The notes beneath the pieces were generated by a model. It saw only the letters and a list, made by a program, of their open reading frames with translations, was not told where the DNA came from and did not search any database. Shown here piece after piece: positions 1-7,726 of a stretch of 64,000 nucleotides of DNA. Origin of the DNA: Candidatus Tenderia electrophaga (GTDB lineage Bacteria; Pseudomonadota; Gammaproteobacteria; Tenderiales; Tenderiaceae); the NCBI GenBank assembly GCA_001447805.1, contig CP013099.1, positions 1,984,001 through 2,048,000 on the forward strand. Reading direction: 5' to 3'. Position 1 is the first letter of the stretch. Each line of letters begins with the position of its first letter. Position numbers and translations under genes: made by a program.

Positions 1-163
1 CCAGATTAAAGGTGGCCGAGCGCACCCCGCCGCCCGACAGGGCCAGGCCCACCGCATCCACAGCCGGATCGCCCTCGTCCTGGCCGGCGAGGCGGCGGCG
101 TTCCTTGATGCGTTCCAGCTCATCCTGATGGATCTGATCAAAGTCCTTGGCGTGCTCGTCCAT
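1..163 (-). CDS. Patatin-like phospholipase family protein, N-terminal part (runs off window)
   Basis: The first 54 codons of a gene read leftwards out of the window. After a charged, Lys/Arg/Glu-rich leader of about 35 residues comes GLALSGGGVRSATFNL, the glycine-rich oxyanion loop plus following Arg typical of bacterial patatin-like lipid acyl hydrolases. The catalytic GxSxG and the Asp lie outside the window, so activity cannot be judged. The start is the ATG at 163; upstream on the same strand GGAAGGGCAGC gives a plausible ribosome site. Family call is fairly secure from the motif; substrate unknown. Confidence 0.75.
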   Translation of the reverse strand, partial: MDEHAKDFDQIHQDELERIKERRRLAGQDEGDPAVDAVGLALSGGGVRSATFNL

Positions 164-301
164 GCTGCCCTTCCTTGCATTGTTATTGTTGTGCAATCGC
201 GGTGACTGCGTGGCGCTATTTTTTCACTAAGCGGTTGATCGCGCCAGTCTTGCCATAGGCACCGGTTCCCCCTTCGCACCCCGTCCCCAAGTCCTTGACT
301 C

Positions 302-360
302 CAACAGTCCCCCCTTTGAAAAAGGGCACCCACAGGGCATAAAGGGTTAGGGGGGATTTA
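302..360. repeat. Interspersed palindromic repeat, copy 1 (interrupted)
   Basis: The left part reads CAGTCCCCCCTTTGAAAAAG and the right part GGTTAGGGGGGATTTA, separated by about 16 unrelated bases. Other copies in this window are 1155-1198, 20015-20052, 20101-20135, 23963-23997 and 24340-24375. The common form is a C6-TTTGAAAA-G6 hairpin followed by TTAGGGGGGATTT. Similar GGGGGATTT-ended hairpins are known as scattered non-coding repeats in many proteobacteria; the mobilising enzyme is not evident here. Confidence 0.75.
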
Positions 361-409
361 TGCAAAACCAGCCGTGCCCGTTGGGCACTCATTGAAACAA
401 CGTTGTGTT

Positions 410-465
410 GCTTCGCCCATGCTCGGTGGGTTACGCAAAAATCGCTCACCCACCCTACATTGAGT
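410..465. repeat. GGTGGGTTACGC hairpin repeat
   Basis: GGTGGGTTACGC (424-435) faces GCTCACCCACCCTAC (444-458), an imperfect hairpin in which GGTGGGT pairs with ACCCACC. This resembles a widespread interspersed repeat of proteobacterial intergenic regions. It lies between a full and a half copy of the C6/G6 palindromic repeat, so several repeat families are nested here. Confidence 0.6.
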
Positions 466-761
466 CTTAAGTCAGTGCCATAAGGTTAGGGGGGATTGAT
501 ATAACTCCAGTATAGCCACCCGGGAACCGCCCAACATGACTGGGGGCCTCTATACCCACGCCGCCGAATATCATTCGCTGGCGTATCCGGTAATATTTGC
601 CAACAACCATATAGCTAAAAACGACATTAGAATAATTCAATTACTCATTGAATTATATAAGCATAATGGTTACATTCATAAGCCTGGAGTGGCCGGCTCG
701 GGTACCCGTCGAGCGACACCGACTTGCGCCCTGCAGCAATCAGCGTCTTGGGAAACCAACC

Positions 762-1151
762 GTGCAGACACCGAAATTTACCCTCGATGACGTCAAATAC
801 GCAGACAGTGCCGCGACCTACCGCCGCGCCCGGGACCTATACCGAACAGGAAAGGTAAAAGAGCTCAGCGCAACACCGCGGGGCTATCGCGCCGTCGTGC
901 AAGGCACCCATCCCTATCAGGTCATTCTGTCTCAGCGCAGCATCGACCAGTGCGATTGCGCCTGTTACCTGGGGGAGCACGGCAGGCTGTGCAAACACGT
1001 GCTGGCCCTGGCATTGGCCGTGTTGCATGCCTGCGGAAAAACGACTGAGCCCCAAGCGCAACAACCGCCCGCCAGCCTGGCAGAGGCCAAGCCCATCGTC
1101 ACCGCCGCCATGCGCAAACTGCGCCGCTATACCGAGCCCCCAAGCCCGTGA
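762..1151 (+). CDS. SWIM zinc-finger protein, N-terminal part of a split gene
   Basis: The product carries CDCACYLGEHGRLCKHVLAL, the CxCx(n)CxH pattern of a SWIM zinc finger, near residues 60-80. These fingers bind DNA or protein; the short bacterial family is uncharacterised. The GTG at 762 is preferred because upstream codons in this frame do not resemble the family; a longer frame opens with ATG at 648. The protein ends early after TEPPSP. The family normally continues for about 100 residues with a WFxYQxSLATG segment, and that continuation is found in another frame at 1243-1527. The gene is therefore probably broken; the fragment may still be translated. Confidence 0.7.
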   Translation: MQTPKFTLDDVKYADSAATYRRARDLYRTGKVKELSATPRGYRAVVQGTHPYQVILSQRSIDQCDCACYLGEHGRLCKHVLALALAVLHACGKTTEPQAQQPPASLAEAKPIVTAAMRKLRRYTEPPSP

Positions 1152-1154
1152 CCA

Positions 1155-1198
1155 CAACAGTCCCCCCCTTTGAAAAAGGGGGGGTAGGGGGGATTTTC
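1155..1198. repeat. Interspersed palindromic repeat, copy 2, inside the SWIM gene
   Basis: ACAGTCCCCCCCTTTGAAAA followed by AGGGGGGGTAGGGGGGATTT. It lies exactly between the two halves of the SWIM zinc-finger gene, right after the stop of the first half. Its right flank (CTGTATAGCCACC) also follows the half copy at 484 (CAGTATAGCCACC), so the mobile or duplicated unit probably reaches to about 1216. Confidence 0.75.
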
Positions 1199-1242
1199 TA
1201 ATGCCTGTATAGCCACCAAACCAGACAAGCCACGGACGGTGA

Positions 1243-1527
1243 TCACTGGCCACCGGCGCGGGCATGATCGCAGAAGCCGCCAGCAGACTACCGCCGACAA
1301 AAGAGCATGCCCGCTATCTCTGGCAGCTCGTCACCCGCATCGATAAAAAGCTGGCGAACGGGGTGGATGATTCGGATGGCGTCGTCGGCGAATGCGTTAT
1401 GGGCATCATCGAGCAACTGATCGGGTATTCAAAACAGAACCCCGAGCTGGCGCCGGCCATCCGAAAGTTTTGCGAGACCGACACCCACTTTGGATTTGAG
1501 CGGGAGTTGCGTGCAGGATTGGAGTAG
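1243..1527 (+). pseudogene. SWIM zinc-finger protein, displaced C-terminal part
   Basis: Reading from 1243 the frame gives SLATGAGMIAEAASRLPPTK and later NGVDDSDGVVG and THFGFE, the conserved tail of the short SWIM proteins whose head lies at 762-1151. The frame differs from the head and an in-frame TGA stands at 1240, just before the first family-like residue. The ATG at 1264 could start an 87-residue polypeptide, but it would begin inside a conserved block. Insertion of the palindromic repeat is the simplest cause of the split. Confidence 0.7.
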
Positions 1528-1704
1528 AAGAGAGATAGTGAAGCGCGAGCGGTGGCTTGATTTAAGCGATCCATACATCGGCGTCCGCTCGCCACCAGTA
1601 TATTCCTAACGTATCATAAATCTCCTACAGTTCTACCTATTGGTCGCACGCTTGGATGAATAGGCCATATGCGATATTTTATCGCCTAGAGAAGGGGGGG
1701 ATGT

Positions 1705-2109
1705 GTGCCAGAAAGTAACTTTTCAGATTACATCGTTTATGTGGATGAGAGTGGCGATCATAGTCTCACCAGTATTGATCCGGAATATCCAGTGTTTGTG
1801 CTGGCCTTTTGTATTTTTCATAAGCGACATTACGCTGAAGCGATTGTGCCGGCACTCAGCCGGTTTAAATTCAAGCACTTTGGCCACGATATGCAGGTGC
1901 TGCATGAGCATGATATTCGCAGACAAAAAAACCAACTCAGTGGGGTGCAATTGGCTGACTTGGTAGCGCGGCCGATTGGTTTGAAAATCATCCGGCCAGG
2001 GCAGGAGAACAGCGCCTTTGAAATATTGGCCAACAAGCTTTATAGCAAGAATGGCAGACAAGGGGTGGGCACGGGATACGAGGGGTATGGGTTAAAGTGT
2101 TTTCCCTAG
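1705..2109 (+). pseudogene. DUF3800 family protein with large internal deletion
   Basis: The head YIVYVDESGDHSL is the acidic-motif start of DUF3800 proteins, a predicted RNase H-like nuclease family often found with mobile and defence DNA. The tail NQLSGVQLADLVARPIG is the conserved C-terminal block. Full proteins are usually about 230-270 residues; this one has 134, because the middle is missing after HEHDIRRQK while the frame is kept. Translation would start at GTG 1705 behind a G-rich site (1691-1700). With the middle lost, a functional enzyme is unlikely. Confidence 0.75.
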
Positions 2110-2429
2110 GCCCATAAAAGCGAAAGGCCCCGGTGATCACACCGAAGCCATAACGCCGACCGGGAACTCCCAATCCATTTAGCTCTTATAAACCTTTAGA
2201 CGGCCCCCGTGATGTCTAAGTTCCTGATACTTAGCCAACCGATGGATGGGAACATATCAGACACATCGCAGGAATTACCCGTCTTCCCGTATGATCGGCA
2301 TTTTAGGGCTAAAAATCAAGTATCGCTTAACTCGGCCACTTCGGTACAGTCATAGACTGGGCCTGCAGGATTATGAAATAACTTTTGATAATTCAATTGG
2401 TTATCGATATAAAAAAAGGGGTGGGCAGG

Positions 2430-2693
2430 GTGGCCATCACTCCCGAGACTACCATCAAGCTGGAACGCGCCCTCGGCATGCCGGTGGGCTTTGCCGGGCA
2501 GGAATTGCCACCCAAAAAGGCCTTTAACGCCTTCACCGCCCAAGCACCCTTCAGCAAGGCCGCCATTTGCCGCTTTGCCGATGACGTGGGCATCGCCCCC
2601 GGCATTGTCGTCGGACAGCTGCAACACAAAGGGTTGTTGCCCACAACCCACTGCAAGGACCTGAAAGTGCGCTATCAGTGGGGGCATGAATAG
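2430..2693 (+). pseudogene. HigA-type antitoxin/ImmA-IrrE protein remnant with internal deletion
   Basis: The tail FADDVGIAPGIVVGQLQH followed by LKVRYQW is the end of HigA-like regulators that carry an ImmA/IrrE-type metallopeptidase domain. The head ITPETTIKLERALGMP matches the end of their XRE helix-turn-helix region. The roughly 200 residues normally between these blocks are missing, with the frame intact. The N-terminal DNA-binding helices are also absent. It sits just upstream of an intact toxin-antitoxin pair, but belongs to a different family from that antitoxin. Confidence 0.65.
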
Positions 2694-2715
2694 CCGAGCG
2701 AGTGGGGCGGGATCG

Positions 2716-2819
2716 CTGTTATTTGTGGAGTTTTTGTGGCATTTTTACATCTATAAGATTAAATCGCTCCATTCTAATAAGTGTTGGTATCACGCCAACC
2801 GCAAACTGGCTCCGGGGGG
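2716..2819 (+). repeat. Direct repeat flanking toxin-antitoxin module, left copy
   Basis: About 104 bases, matching 3817-3919 in the same orientation with one single-base gap and around ten differences. A run of 34 bases beginning GTGGCATTTTTACATC is identical in both. Each copy contains a small GTTGGT...ACCAAC hairpin. Between the copies lies the intact toxin-antitoxin pair, so the repeats mark the ends of a duplicated or inserted cassette. Confidence 0.85.
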
Positions 2820-2894
2820 AGTTTGTATCATGTCCAAGTTTTGTAACCAAAACATCAGATCAGCATTCCTGGGATCAGACTCGCAAAAAGCTGC

Positions 2895-2923
2895 TTGACA
2901 ATAGTAACGTATAAGTTACTATT
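2895..2923 (+). promoter_or_regulatory. Promoter -35 and operator palindrome of the toxin-antitoxin operon
   Basis: TTGACA at 2895-2900 is a perfect -35 element. It is followed by a perfect inverted repeat with 9-base arms, AATAGTAAC (2900-2908) and GTTACTATT (2915-2923), around a 6-base spacer. The right arm covers the expected -10 position (TACTAT at 2917-2922, 16-base spacing). Such overlap is typical of autorepression by the antitoxin or complex. The toxin ATG at 2927 has no ribosome site in front, so the message may be leaderless. Confidence 0.7.
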
Positions 2924-2926
2924 AAT

Positions 2927-3256
2927 ATGTCGCTACGGAAACTTGTCGAGTACCTGGAAGCAGATGGCACATCGCCATTTGAGCGCTGGTTTAAGCGGCT
3001 TAATGCTGTTGCAGCAGCAAAGATAACGACAGCGCTTTACAAAATGGAGCAGGGTAATCTCTCCAATGTAAAATCGGTCGGCCAGGGTGTGGCTGAATAC
3101 AAAATCGATCACGGGCCTGGCTACCGGGTATATTTCGGACAGGACGGAAAAGAGTTGATCATCCTGCTTGGTGGTGGCTCTAAGAAGGGGCAAAATGCCG
3201 ATATTCGGCTGGCCCAGAAGCATTGGCGCGAGTACAAGGCGCGCAAAAAGAGGTAA
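2927..3256 (+). CDS. Type II toxin, RelE/HigB-like addiction-module killer protein
   Basis: A 109-residue basic protein of the RelE/ParE superfamily group known as putative addiction-module killer proteins. It shows SPFERWFKRL near the start, GNLSNVKSVGQGVAEYKID in the middle, GPGYRVYFG, and a GGGSKKGQNADI tail; these blocks define that group. Relatives are mRNA interferases acting at the ribosome, though other targets exist in the fold. It is toxin-first, with the antitoxin six bases downstream, which is the HigBA-type order. It is complete and full length, with the operator immediately upstream. Family confidence is high; the cellular target is inferred. Confidence 0.85.
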   Translation: MSLRKLVEYLEADGTSPFERWFKRLNAVAAAKITTALYKMEQGNLSNVKSVGQGVAEYKIDHGPGYRVYFGQDGKELIILLGGGSKKGQNADIRLAQKHWREYKARKKR

Positions 3257-3261
3257 TTGCT

Positions 3262-3585
3262 ATGCCGATCACACGCAAATTTCGTGAAACCGTCTGGTCC
3301 CGCGCGCAGAGCGATGCCCGATTTCGCGCCGCCATGCTTATCGAAGCGCTAAATGAACTCCTGGCCGGCGAGCTCGATACCGGCAAGGCCATGCTGCGTG
3401 ACTACGTCAACGCCACTATCACCTTTGACGGTCTGGAAAAGGCAACCGGCATTCCCACAAAAAGTCTGCAACGTATGCTGGGGCCACGTGGCAACCCAAC
3501 AGCAGAGCGACTCTTCACCATCATCCAGGCTTTGCAACAATCGGAGCAGATCAAGCTTACCGTCACGAAAAAGCGTGCCGCCTGA
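3262..3585 (+). CDS. Antitoxin, helix-turn-helix addiction-module antidote protein
   Basis: 107 residues. The ATG at 3262 is chosen because it follows AAGAGGTAATTGCT with good spacing; a frame open from 3223 would overlap the toxin gene. The second half contains a short helix-turn-helix: FDGLEKATGIPTKSLQRML, then GPRGNPTAERLFTIIQAL. This is the usual partner of the killer protein encoded just upstream. Its job would be to bind and neutralise the toxin and repress the operon through the palindrome at 2900-2923. A related half-site pair lies downstream at 3676-3690. Confidence 0.85.
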   Translation: MPITRKFRETVWSRAQSDARFRAAMLIEALNELLAGELDTGKAMLRDYVNATITFDGLEKATGIPTKSLQRMLGPRGNPTAERLFTIIQALQQSEQIKLTVTKKRAA

Positions 3586-3675
3586 GCGCCACGTTGGTTG
3601 GCGTAATGCATACCACCTGCCAGCAAACCCGCCTGGCGGCGACAAATCAGCCTTTAGAAATATGCTCAATAATTA

Positions 3676-3690
3676 ACAGTAACTTACTGT
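3676..3690. promoter_or_regulatory. Second operator-like palindrome
   Basis: ACAGTAACTTACTGT is a perfect 7+1+7 palindrome sharing the AGTAAC/TTACT half-site with the operator at 2900-2923 (AATAGTAAC). It lies 90 bases after the antitoxin gene and upstream of the restriction operon. A natural reading is that the same antitoxin binds here and can touch expression of the downstream genes. This is inference only. Confidence 0.45.
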
Positions 3691-3816
3691 ATTTTATGTA
3701 AATATATGGTTAATTCCTGGTGCTGATCTGCAAGGTTGCAGGAATACCACAACCACAAGCCAGCTCCACGGCCATCACCAGCCCCAATCCCAGCCTAAGA
3801 GAAAGCCACTAAGCCA

Positions 3817-3919
3817 CTGTTATTTATTTGATATTTGTGGCATTTTTACATCTATAAGATTAAATCGCTCAATTCTAATAGTGTTGGTACCACACCAACC
3901 GCAAACTGGGCCCGGGGGA
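3817..3919 (+). repeat. Direct repeat flanking toxin-antitoxin module, right copy
   Basis: Second copy of the repeat at 2716-2819. It ends in a C/G-rich run (CCCGGGGGAGGGGGG) that directly precedes the ATG of the mrr relic at 3926. In its original setting this sequence was therefore probably the promoter/leader of an mrr gene, and the left copy arose when the toxin-antitoxin module was acquired. Confidence 0.8.
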
Positions 3920-3925
3920 GGGGGG

Positions 3926-4012
3926 ATGCCAATTCCGGACTTTCAAACCATCATGCCGTCATTGCTTGAACAACTGGCGAACGGCGTACCCTTGTACCCG
4001 TCGAATTTATAA
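3926..4012 (+). pseudogene. 5' relic of an mrr restriction endonuclease gene
   Basis: Twenty-eight codons that begin MPIPDFQTIMPSLLEQLANG, the characteristic N-terminus of Mrr-type restriction enzymes (winged-helix start of the Mrr N-terminal domain), and then run into a TAA at 4010. A strong G-rich ribosome site (GGGGGAGGGGGG) stands upstream. Nothing of the rest of Mrr follows; hsdM begins 20 bases later. A matching Mrr C-terminal relic occurs at 19892-19968 in the same orientation. Identification rests on the N-terminal motif alone. Confidence 0.65.
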
Positions 4013-4032
4013 AAATAAGCAGTAGGAATACT

Positions 4033-6420
4033 ATGAACCACGCCGTACACAACAAACTCGTCTCCTTCATCTGGTCCATCGCCGACGACTGCCTGCGCGA
4101 TGTCTATGTGCGCGGCAAATACCGCGATGTCATCCTGCCCATGGTAGTGCTGCGCCGCCTCGACACCCTACTGGAACCCACCAAAGAGAAGGTATTAAAA
4201 GAGTTTCAGTTCCAGCAATTCGAATTGGGCCTCACCGAATTGGACGACAACGGCCTCCAAGACGCCTCCGGCTACGTCTTCTACAACACCAGCAAATGGA
4301 CCCTCAGCCAGATCGCCAAAACCGCCACCAACAACCAGCAGATCCTACTGGCCAATATGGAGGAGTATCTCAACGGCTACAGCGCCAACGTTAAAGAGAT
4401 AATCAAGTGCTTCAAGCTCAAGGCGCAGATTCGCCACATGGCGGCCAAGGACGTGTTGCTGGATGTTTTGGAAAAGTTCACCTCACCCTATATCAACCTA
4501 ACCCCTAACGATGTTGAAGACCCGGACGGTTACCGCCTGCCCGGCCTGAGCAACCTGGGCATGGGCTATGTATTTGAAGAATTGATCCGCAAGTTCAATG
4601 AAGAGAACAACGAAGAGGCCGGGGAGCACTTTACCCCACGCGAGGTAATCGAATTAATGACCCACCTTGTTTTTGACCCCGTCAACGGCAAGTTACCGCC
4701 GGTCATGACCATCTACGACCCCGCCTGCGGCTCCGGCGGTATGCTCACCGAATCGCAAAACTTCATCACCGACCCGGAAGGAGCGATCAAAGCGACAGGT
4801 GATGTTTACCTCTACGGCAAAGAGATCAATGACGAGACCTACGCCATCTGTAAGTCCGACATGATGATCAAGGGCAACAACCCGGCCAACATCAAATCCG
4901 GCTCCACCCTCAGCACCGATGAATTTGCCGGTACCCGTTTCGACTTCATGCTCTCCAACCCGCCCTACGGAAAAAGCTGGGCCAGCGAGCAGAAGTTCAT
5001 CAAGGATGGCTCCGATGTCATCGACCCGCGCTTTCAGGTCAAACTCAAAGATTATTGGGGCAATGAAGAGACAGTCGACGCCACCCCGCGCTCCAGCGAC
5101 GGCCAACTGTTGTTTTTAATGGAGATGGTGAGCAAGATGAAAGGCCTCGCCAATAGCCCCGGTGGTAGTCGCGTCGCCTCCATCCACAACGGCAGCTCAC
5201 TGTTCACCGGCGATGCCGGCAGTGGTGAAAGCAACATCCGCCGCCACATCATTGAGAACGACCTGCTGGAAGCGATTATCCAGCTGCCCAACAACCTCTT
5301 CTACAACACCGGCATCACCACCTATATCTGGCTGCTCTCCAATAACAAGGCAGAGGCGAGGAAGGGCAAGGTGCAACTGATCGATGCCGGGCAGCTCTAC
5401 CGCAAGCTGCGCAAAAATCTCGGCAACAAAAACTGCGAATTTTCACCCGAGCATATTCAACAGATCACCGACTGCTACCTGCAACTGGCCAGCCAAGAGC
5501 GTGGTGCGGATGAAGAGGGCATTGCCGCACAGGTATTCGACAACAGTGACTTCGGCTACTACAAGGTCAACATCGAACGCCCCGATCGCCGCAAGGCCCA
5601 GTTCACTGCCGAACGCATTGCCCCACTACGGTTTGACAAGGCCCTGCGCGAACCCATGCAGTGGGCCTATGGGCAATACGGCGATGCCATCTACGAAAAA
5701 GCGACCCTCAAACAGCACGAAAAGGCCATACTCGCCTGGTGTGAAGAGAATGAAATTTCACTGAATGCAAAGAACCGCAAGAAGCTACTGAGTGTGGACA
5801 CCTGGCAAAAACAACTCAATTTAGTCGAAGCTGCCACCACCCTAATGCAGGCCATCGGTGAAGCCGAATACGATGACTTCAACGCCTTTAAAGCACAGGT
5901 CGATGCAGAGCTAAAAGCACAGAAGATCAAACTGGGCGCCGCCGAGAAAAGTGCCATTCTCAACGCCGTGAGTTGGTATGACGAGAACGCCGCCAAGGTG
6001 ATCAAAAAGGTCGTTAAACTCACAGGCGACAAGCTGGACGAACTGCTGCACCGCCTCGATTGTGAAGAGAGCCAGCTGGCCGACTTCGGTTTTTACAAGA
6101 CCGATAAAAAAGGCGAATACCTCACCTACGAAACCAACTCCGACCTGCGCGACAGCGAATCGGTGCCCCTTAAAGACAACATCCACCGCTACTTCCTGGC
6201 CGAAGTAAAACCCCATGTGAGTGAGGCGTGGATCAACCTCGACTCCACCAAAATCGGCTACGAGATCAGCTTCAACAAATACTTCTACCGCCACAAACCC
6301 CTGCGCAGCATGGAAGCGGTAGCCAAGGATATTATTGCACTTGAACAACAAGCCGAAGGGCTGATTGCCGAGATTCTGGGTGTGGAGGTAGAGGATGTCA
6401 CGGGAGTCGAACATGCTTGA
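4033..6420 (+). CDS. hsdM: Type I restriction-modification system, methyltransferase subunit M
   Basis: A 795-residue N6-adenine DNA methyltransferase subunit. An N-terminal helical HsdM domain covers about residues 8-155. DPACGSGG (229-236) is the S-adenosylmethionine loop and NPPY (309-312) the catalytic motif IV of adenine methylases. Beyond about residue 500 there is a long helical, charged extension, so it is larger than the ~500-residue classical HsdM and belongs to the long-M group. It would pair with HsdS to methylate the recognition site, and with HsdR to cut. The gene overlaps hsdS, and hsdS, the RhuM-Fic gene and hsdR follow on the same strand, so one operon is likely. Confidence 0.95.
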   Translation: MNHAVHNKLVSFIWSIADDCLRDVYVRGKYRDVILPMVVLRRLDTLLEPTKEKVLKEFQFQQFELGLTELDDNGLQDASGYVFYNTSKWTLSQIAKTATNNQQILLANMEEYLNGYSANVKEIIKCFKLKAQIRHMAAKDVLLDVLEKFTSPYINLTPNDVEDPDGYRLPGLSNLGMGYVFEELIRKFNEENNEEAGEHFTPREVIELMTHLVFDPVNGKLPPVMTIYDPACGSGGMLTESQNFITDPEGAIKATGDVYLYGKEINDETYAICKSDMMIKGNNPANIKSGSTLSTDEFAGTRFDFMLSNPPYGKSWASEQKFIKDGSDVIDPRFQVKLKDYWGNEETVDATPRSSDGQLLFLMEMVSKMKGLANSPGGSRVASIHNGSSLFTGDAGSGESNIRRHIIENDLLEAIIQLPNNLFYNTGITTYIWLLSNNKAEARKGKVQLIDAGQLYRKLRKNLGNKNCEFSPEHIQQITDCYLQLASQERGADEEGIAAQVFDNSDFGYYKVNIERPDRRKAQFTAERIAPLRFDKALREPMQWAYGQYGDAIYEKATLKQHEKAILAWCEENEISLNAKNRKKLLSVDTWQKQLNLVEAATTLMQAIGEAEYDDFNAFKAQVDAELKAQKIKLGAAEKSAILNAVSWYDENAAKVIKKVVKLTGDKLDELLHRLDCEESQLADFGFYKTDKKGEYLTYETNSDLRDSESVPLKDNIHRYFLAEVKPHVSEAWINLDSTKIGYEISFNKYFYRHKPLRSMEAVAKDIIALEQQAEGLIAEILGVEVEDVTGVEHA

Positions 6421-7717
6421 AGCGATCAAGGCGATGCCCCGTTATGAGGGGTATAAGGACTCTCAAGAGGATTGGATCGGAAGTATTCCTACACACTGGA
6501 AAGAGAGAAAGCTAAAACACCTGTTTTATGAAAAGAAGCACACGCCGAATATGGAGCTATCGTGTGGTTCTATTAGCTTTGGTGAAGTAGTTGAGAAGGA
6601 CGACGAGAAAATACCGTTGTCTACCAAAAAGTCTTATCAAGAGGTTTGCGTAGGAGAGTATCTTGTTAATCCGCTGAATCTTAACTATGACTTGAAAAGC
6701 CTTAGAATTGGATTGTCTGAGATCAATGTGGTTGTCAGCGCAGGCTACATTGTTTTGAAAAACTATAAAGGTATCAGTCGAGAGTATTTCAAATATTTAC
6801 TCCATCGTTATGATGTGGCTTATATGAAGTTGCTTGGCTCGGGTGTCAGGCAAACAATCAATTTTGGCCACATCGCGAATAGTATTTTGCTGTGTCCTCC
6901 GATTGAAGAACAAACCGCCATCGCCACCTACCTGGATCGCAAAACCGCGCAGATCGACCGGGCGGTGCAGATCAAACAACAACAGATCGACCTGCTCAAA
7001 GAGCGCAAACAGATCCTCATCCAAAACGCCGTCACCCGCGGCCTAAATCCCCACGCCCCCCTGCGCGACTCCGGCGTTGAATGGATTGGGGAGATACCGG
7101 CGCATTGGGAGGTACGAAGAAGTAAGTTTGTTTTTACTCAACGGAAAGAACTGGCTAGGAAGGATGATATCCAACTATCCGCTACTCAGGCTTATGGCGT
7201 AATACCGCAGGATGTTTACGAAGATCGGATTGGACGCAAAGTTACAAAGGTCACACTTCATTTGGAAAAGCGAAAGCATGTGGAGATTGATGATTTCGTT
7301 ATAAGCATGAGAAGTTTTCAAGGTGGGCTTGAGCGTGCATGGGCGCAAGGTTGTATTCGATCCTCCTACGTAGTGCTTCGCCCGTTAGAGAAAATTAGTG
7401 CAGGTTTCTACGCCTATTTGTTTAAGTGCTCTCGATACATTTCAGCGCTTCAAACAACGGCTAACTTTATTCGAGATGGCCAGGATTTAAATTTTGAGAA
7501 TTTCTCTTTGGTTGATTTGATGATTCCACCTATTGAAGAGCAGGATGCTATCGCTAAGCACATCGAAACCCAATCCGCCAAAATCGACCAGACCATCGCC
7601 CTGCAACAACAGCAGATCGAGCGCCTCAAAGAGTACAAAGTCACCCTCATCAACAGCGCGGTAACTGGCAAGATCAAAGTGCCGGGGGTGGTGGATAATC
7701 GGGAAGCAGCCGCTTAA
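6395..7717 (+). CDS. hsdS: Type I restriction-modification system, specificity subunit S
   Basis: A 440-residue protein with two target-recognition domains. Each is introduced by a WIGxIPxHW block (first near residue 25, second near 230) and closed by an IEEQxAIA helix. The conserved helices after each domain (QQQIDLLKERK and QQQIERLKEYK) form the coiled-coil spacer that contacts HsdM. The two recognition domains differ and are AT-rich, while the spacer helices are GC-rich, as expected where recognition domains are exchanged by recombination. Start ATG 6395 has GGAGG six bases upstream and overlaps the end of hsdM; ATG 6413 with GGGAG is an alternative. The target sequence cannot be predicted. 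Confidence 0.93.
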   Translation: MSRESNMLEAIKAMPRYEGYKDSQEDWIGSIPTHWKERKLKHLFYEKKHTPNMELSCGSISFGEVVEKDDEKIPLSTKKSYQEVCVGEYLVNPLNLNYDLKSLRIGLSEINVVVSAGYIVLKNYKGISREYFKYLLHRYDVAYMKLLGSGVRQTINFGHIANSILLCPPIEEQTAIATYLDRKTAQIDRAVQIKQQQIDLLKERKQILIQNAVTRGLNPHAPLRDSGVEWIGEIPAHWEVRRSKFVFTQRKELARKDDIQLSATQAYGVIPQDVYEDRIGRKVTKVTLHLEKRKHVEIDDFVISMRSFQGGLERAWAQGCIRSSYVVLRPLEKISAGFYAYLFKCSRYISALQTTANFIRDGQDLNFENFSLVDLMIPPIEEQDAIAKHIETQSAKIDQTIALQQQQIERLKEYKVTLINSAVTGKIKVPGVVDNREAAA

Positions 7718-7726
7718 CGGGGAGAT

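Larger units (their letters stand above)
164..761. other. Repeat-rich intergenic stretch without a convincing gene
   Basis: Nearly 600 bases between the patatin-like gene and the SWIM gene. Open frames here are short and lack family features. The stretch holds one palindromic repeat copy (302-360), a half copy ending in GGTTAGGGGGGATT near 484-499, and a GGTGGGTTACGC-type hairpin (about 410-465). The segment at 540-660 is AT-rich and may contain the promoter of the downstream gene, but no clear -35/-10 pair was seen. Confidence 0.6.

Noticed and set aside
837-1265. Reverse-strand open frame of 142 codons
   Set aside because: It overlaps the SWIM zinc-finger gene and repeat; its protein shows no family features and part is translated repeat.
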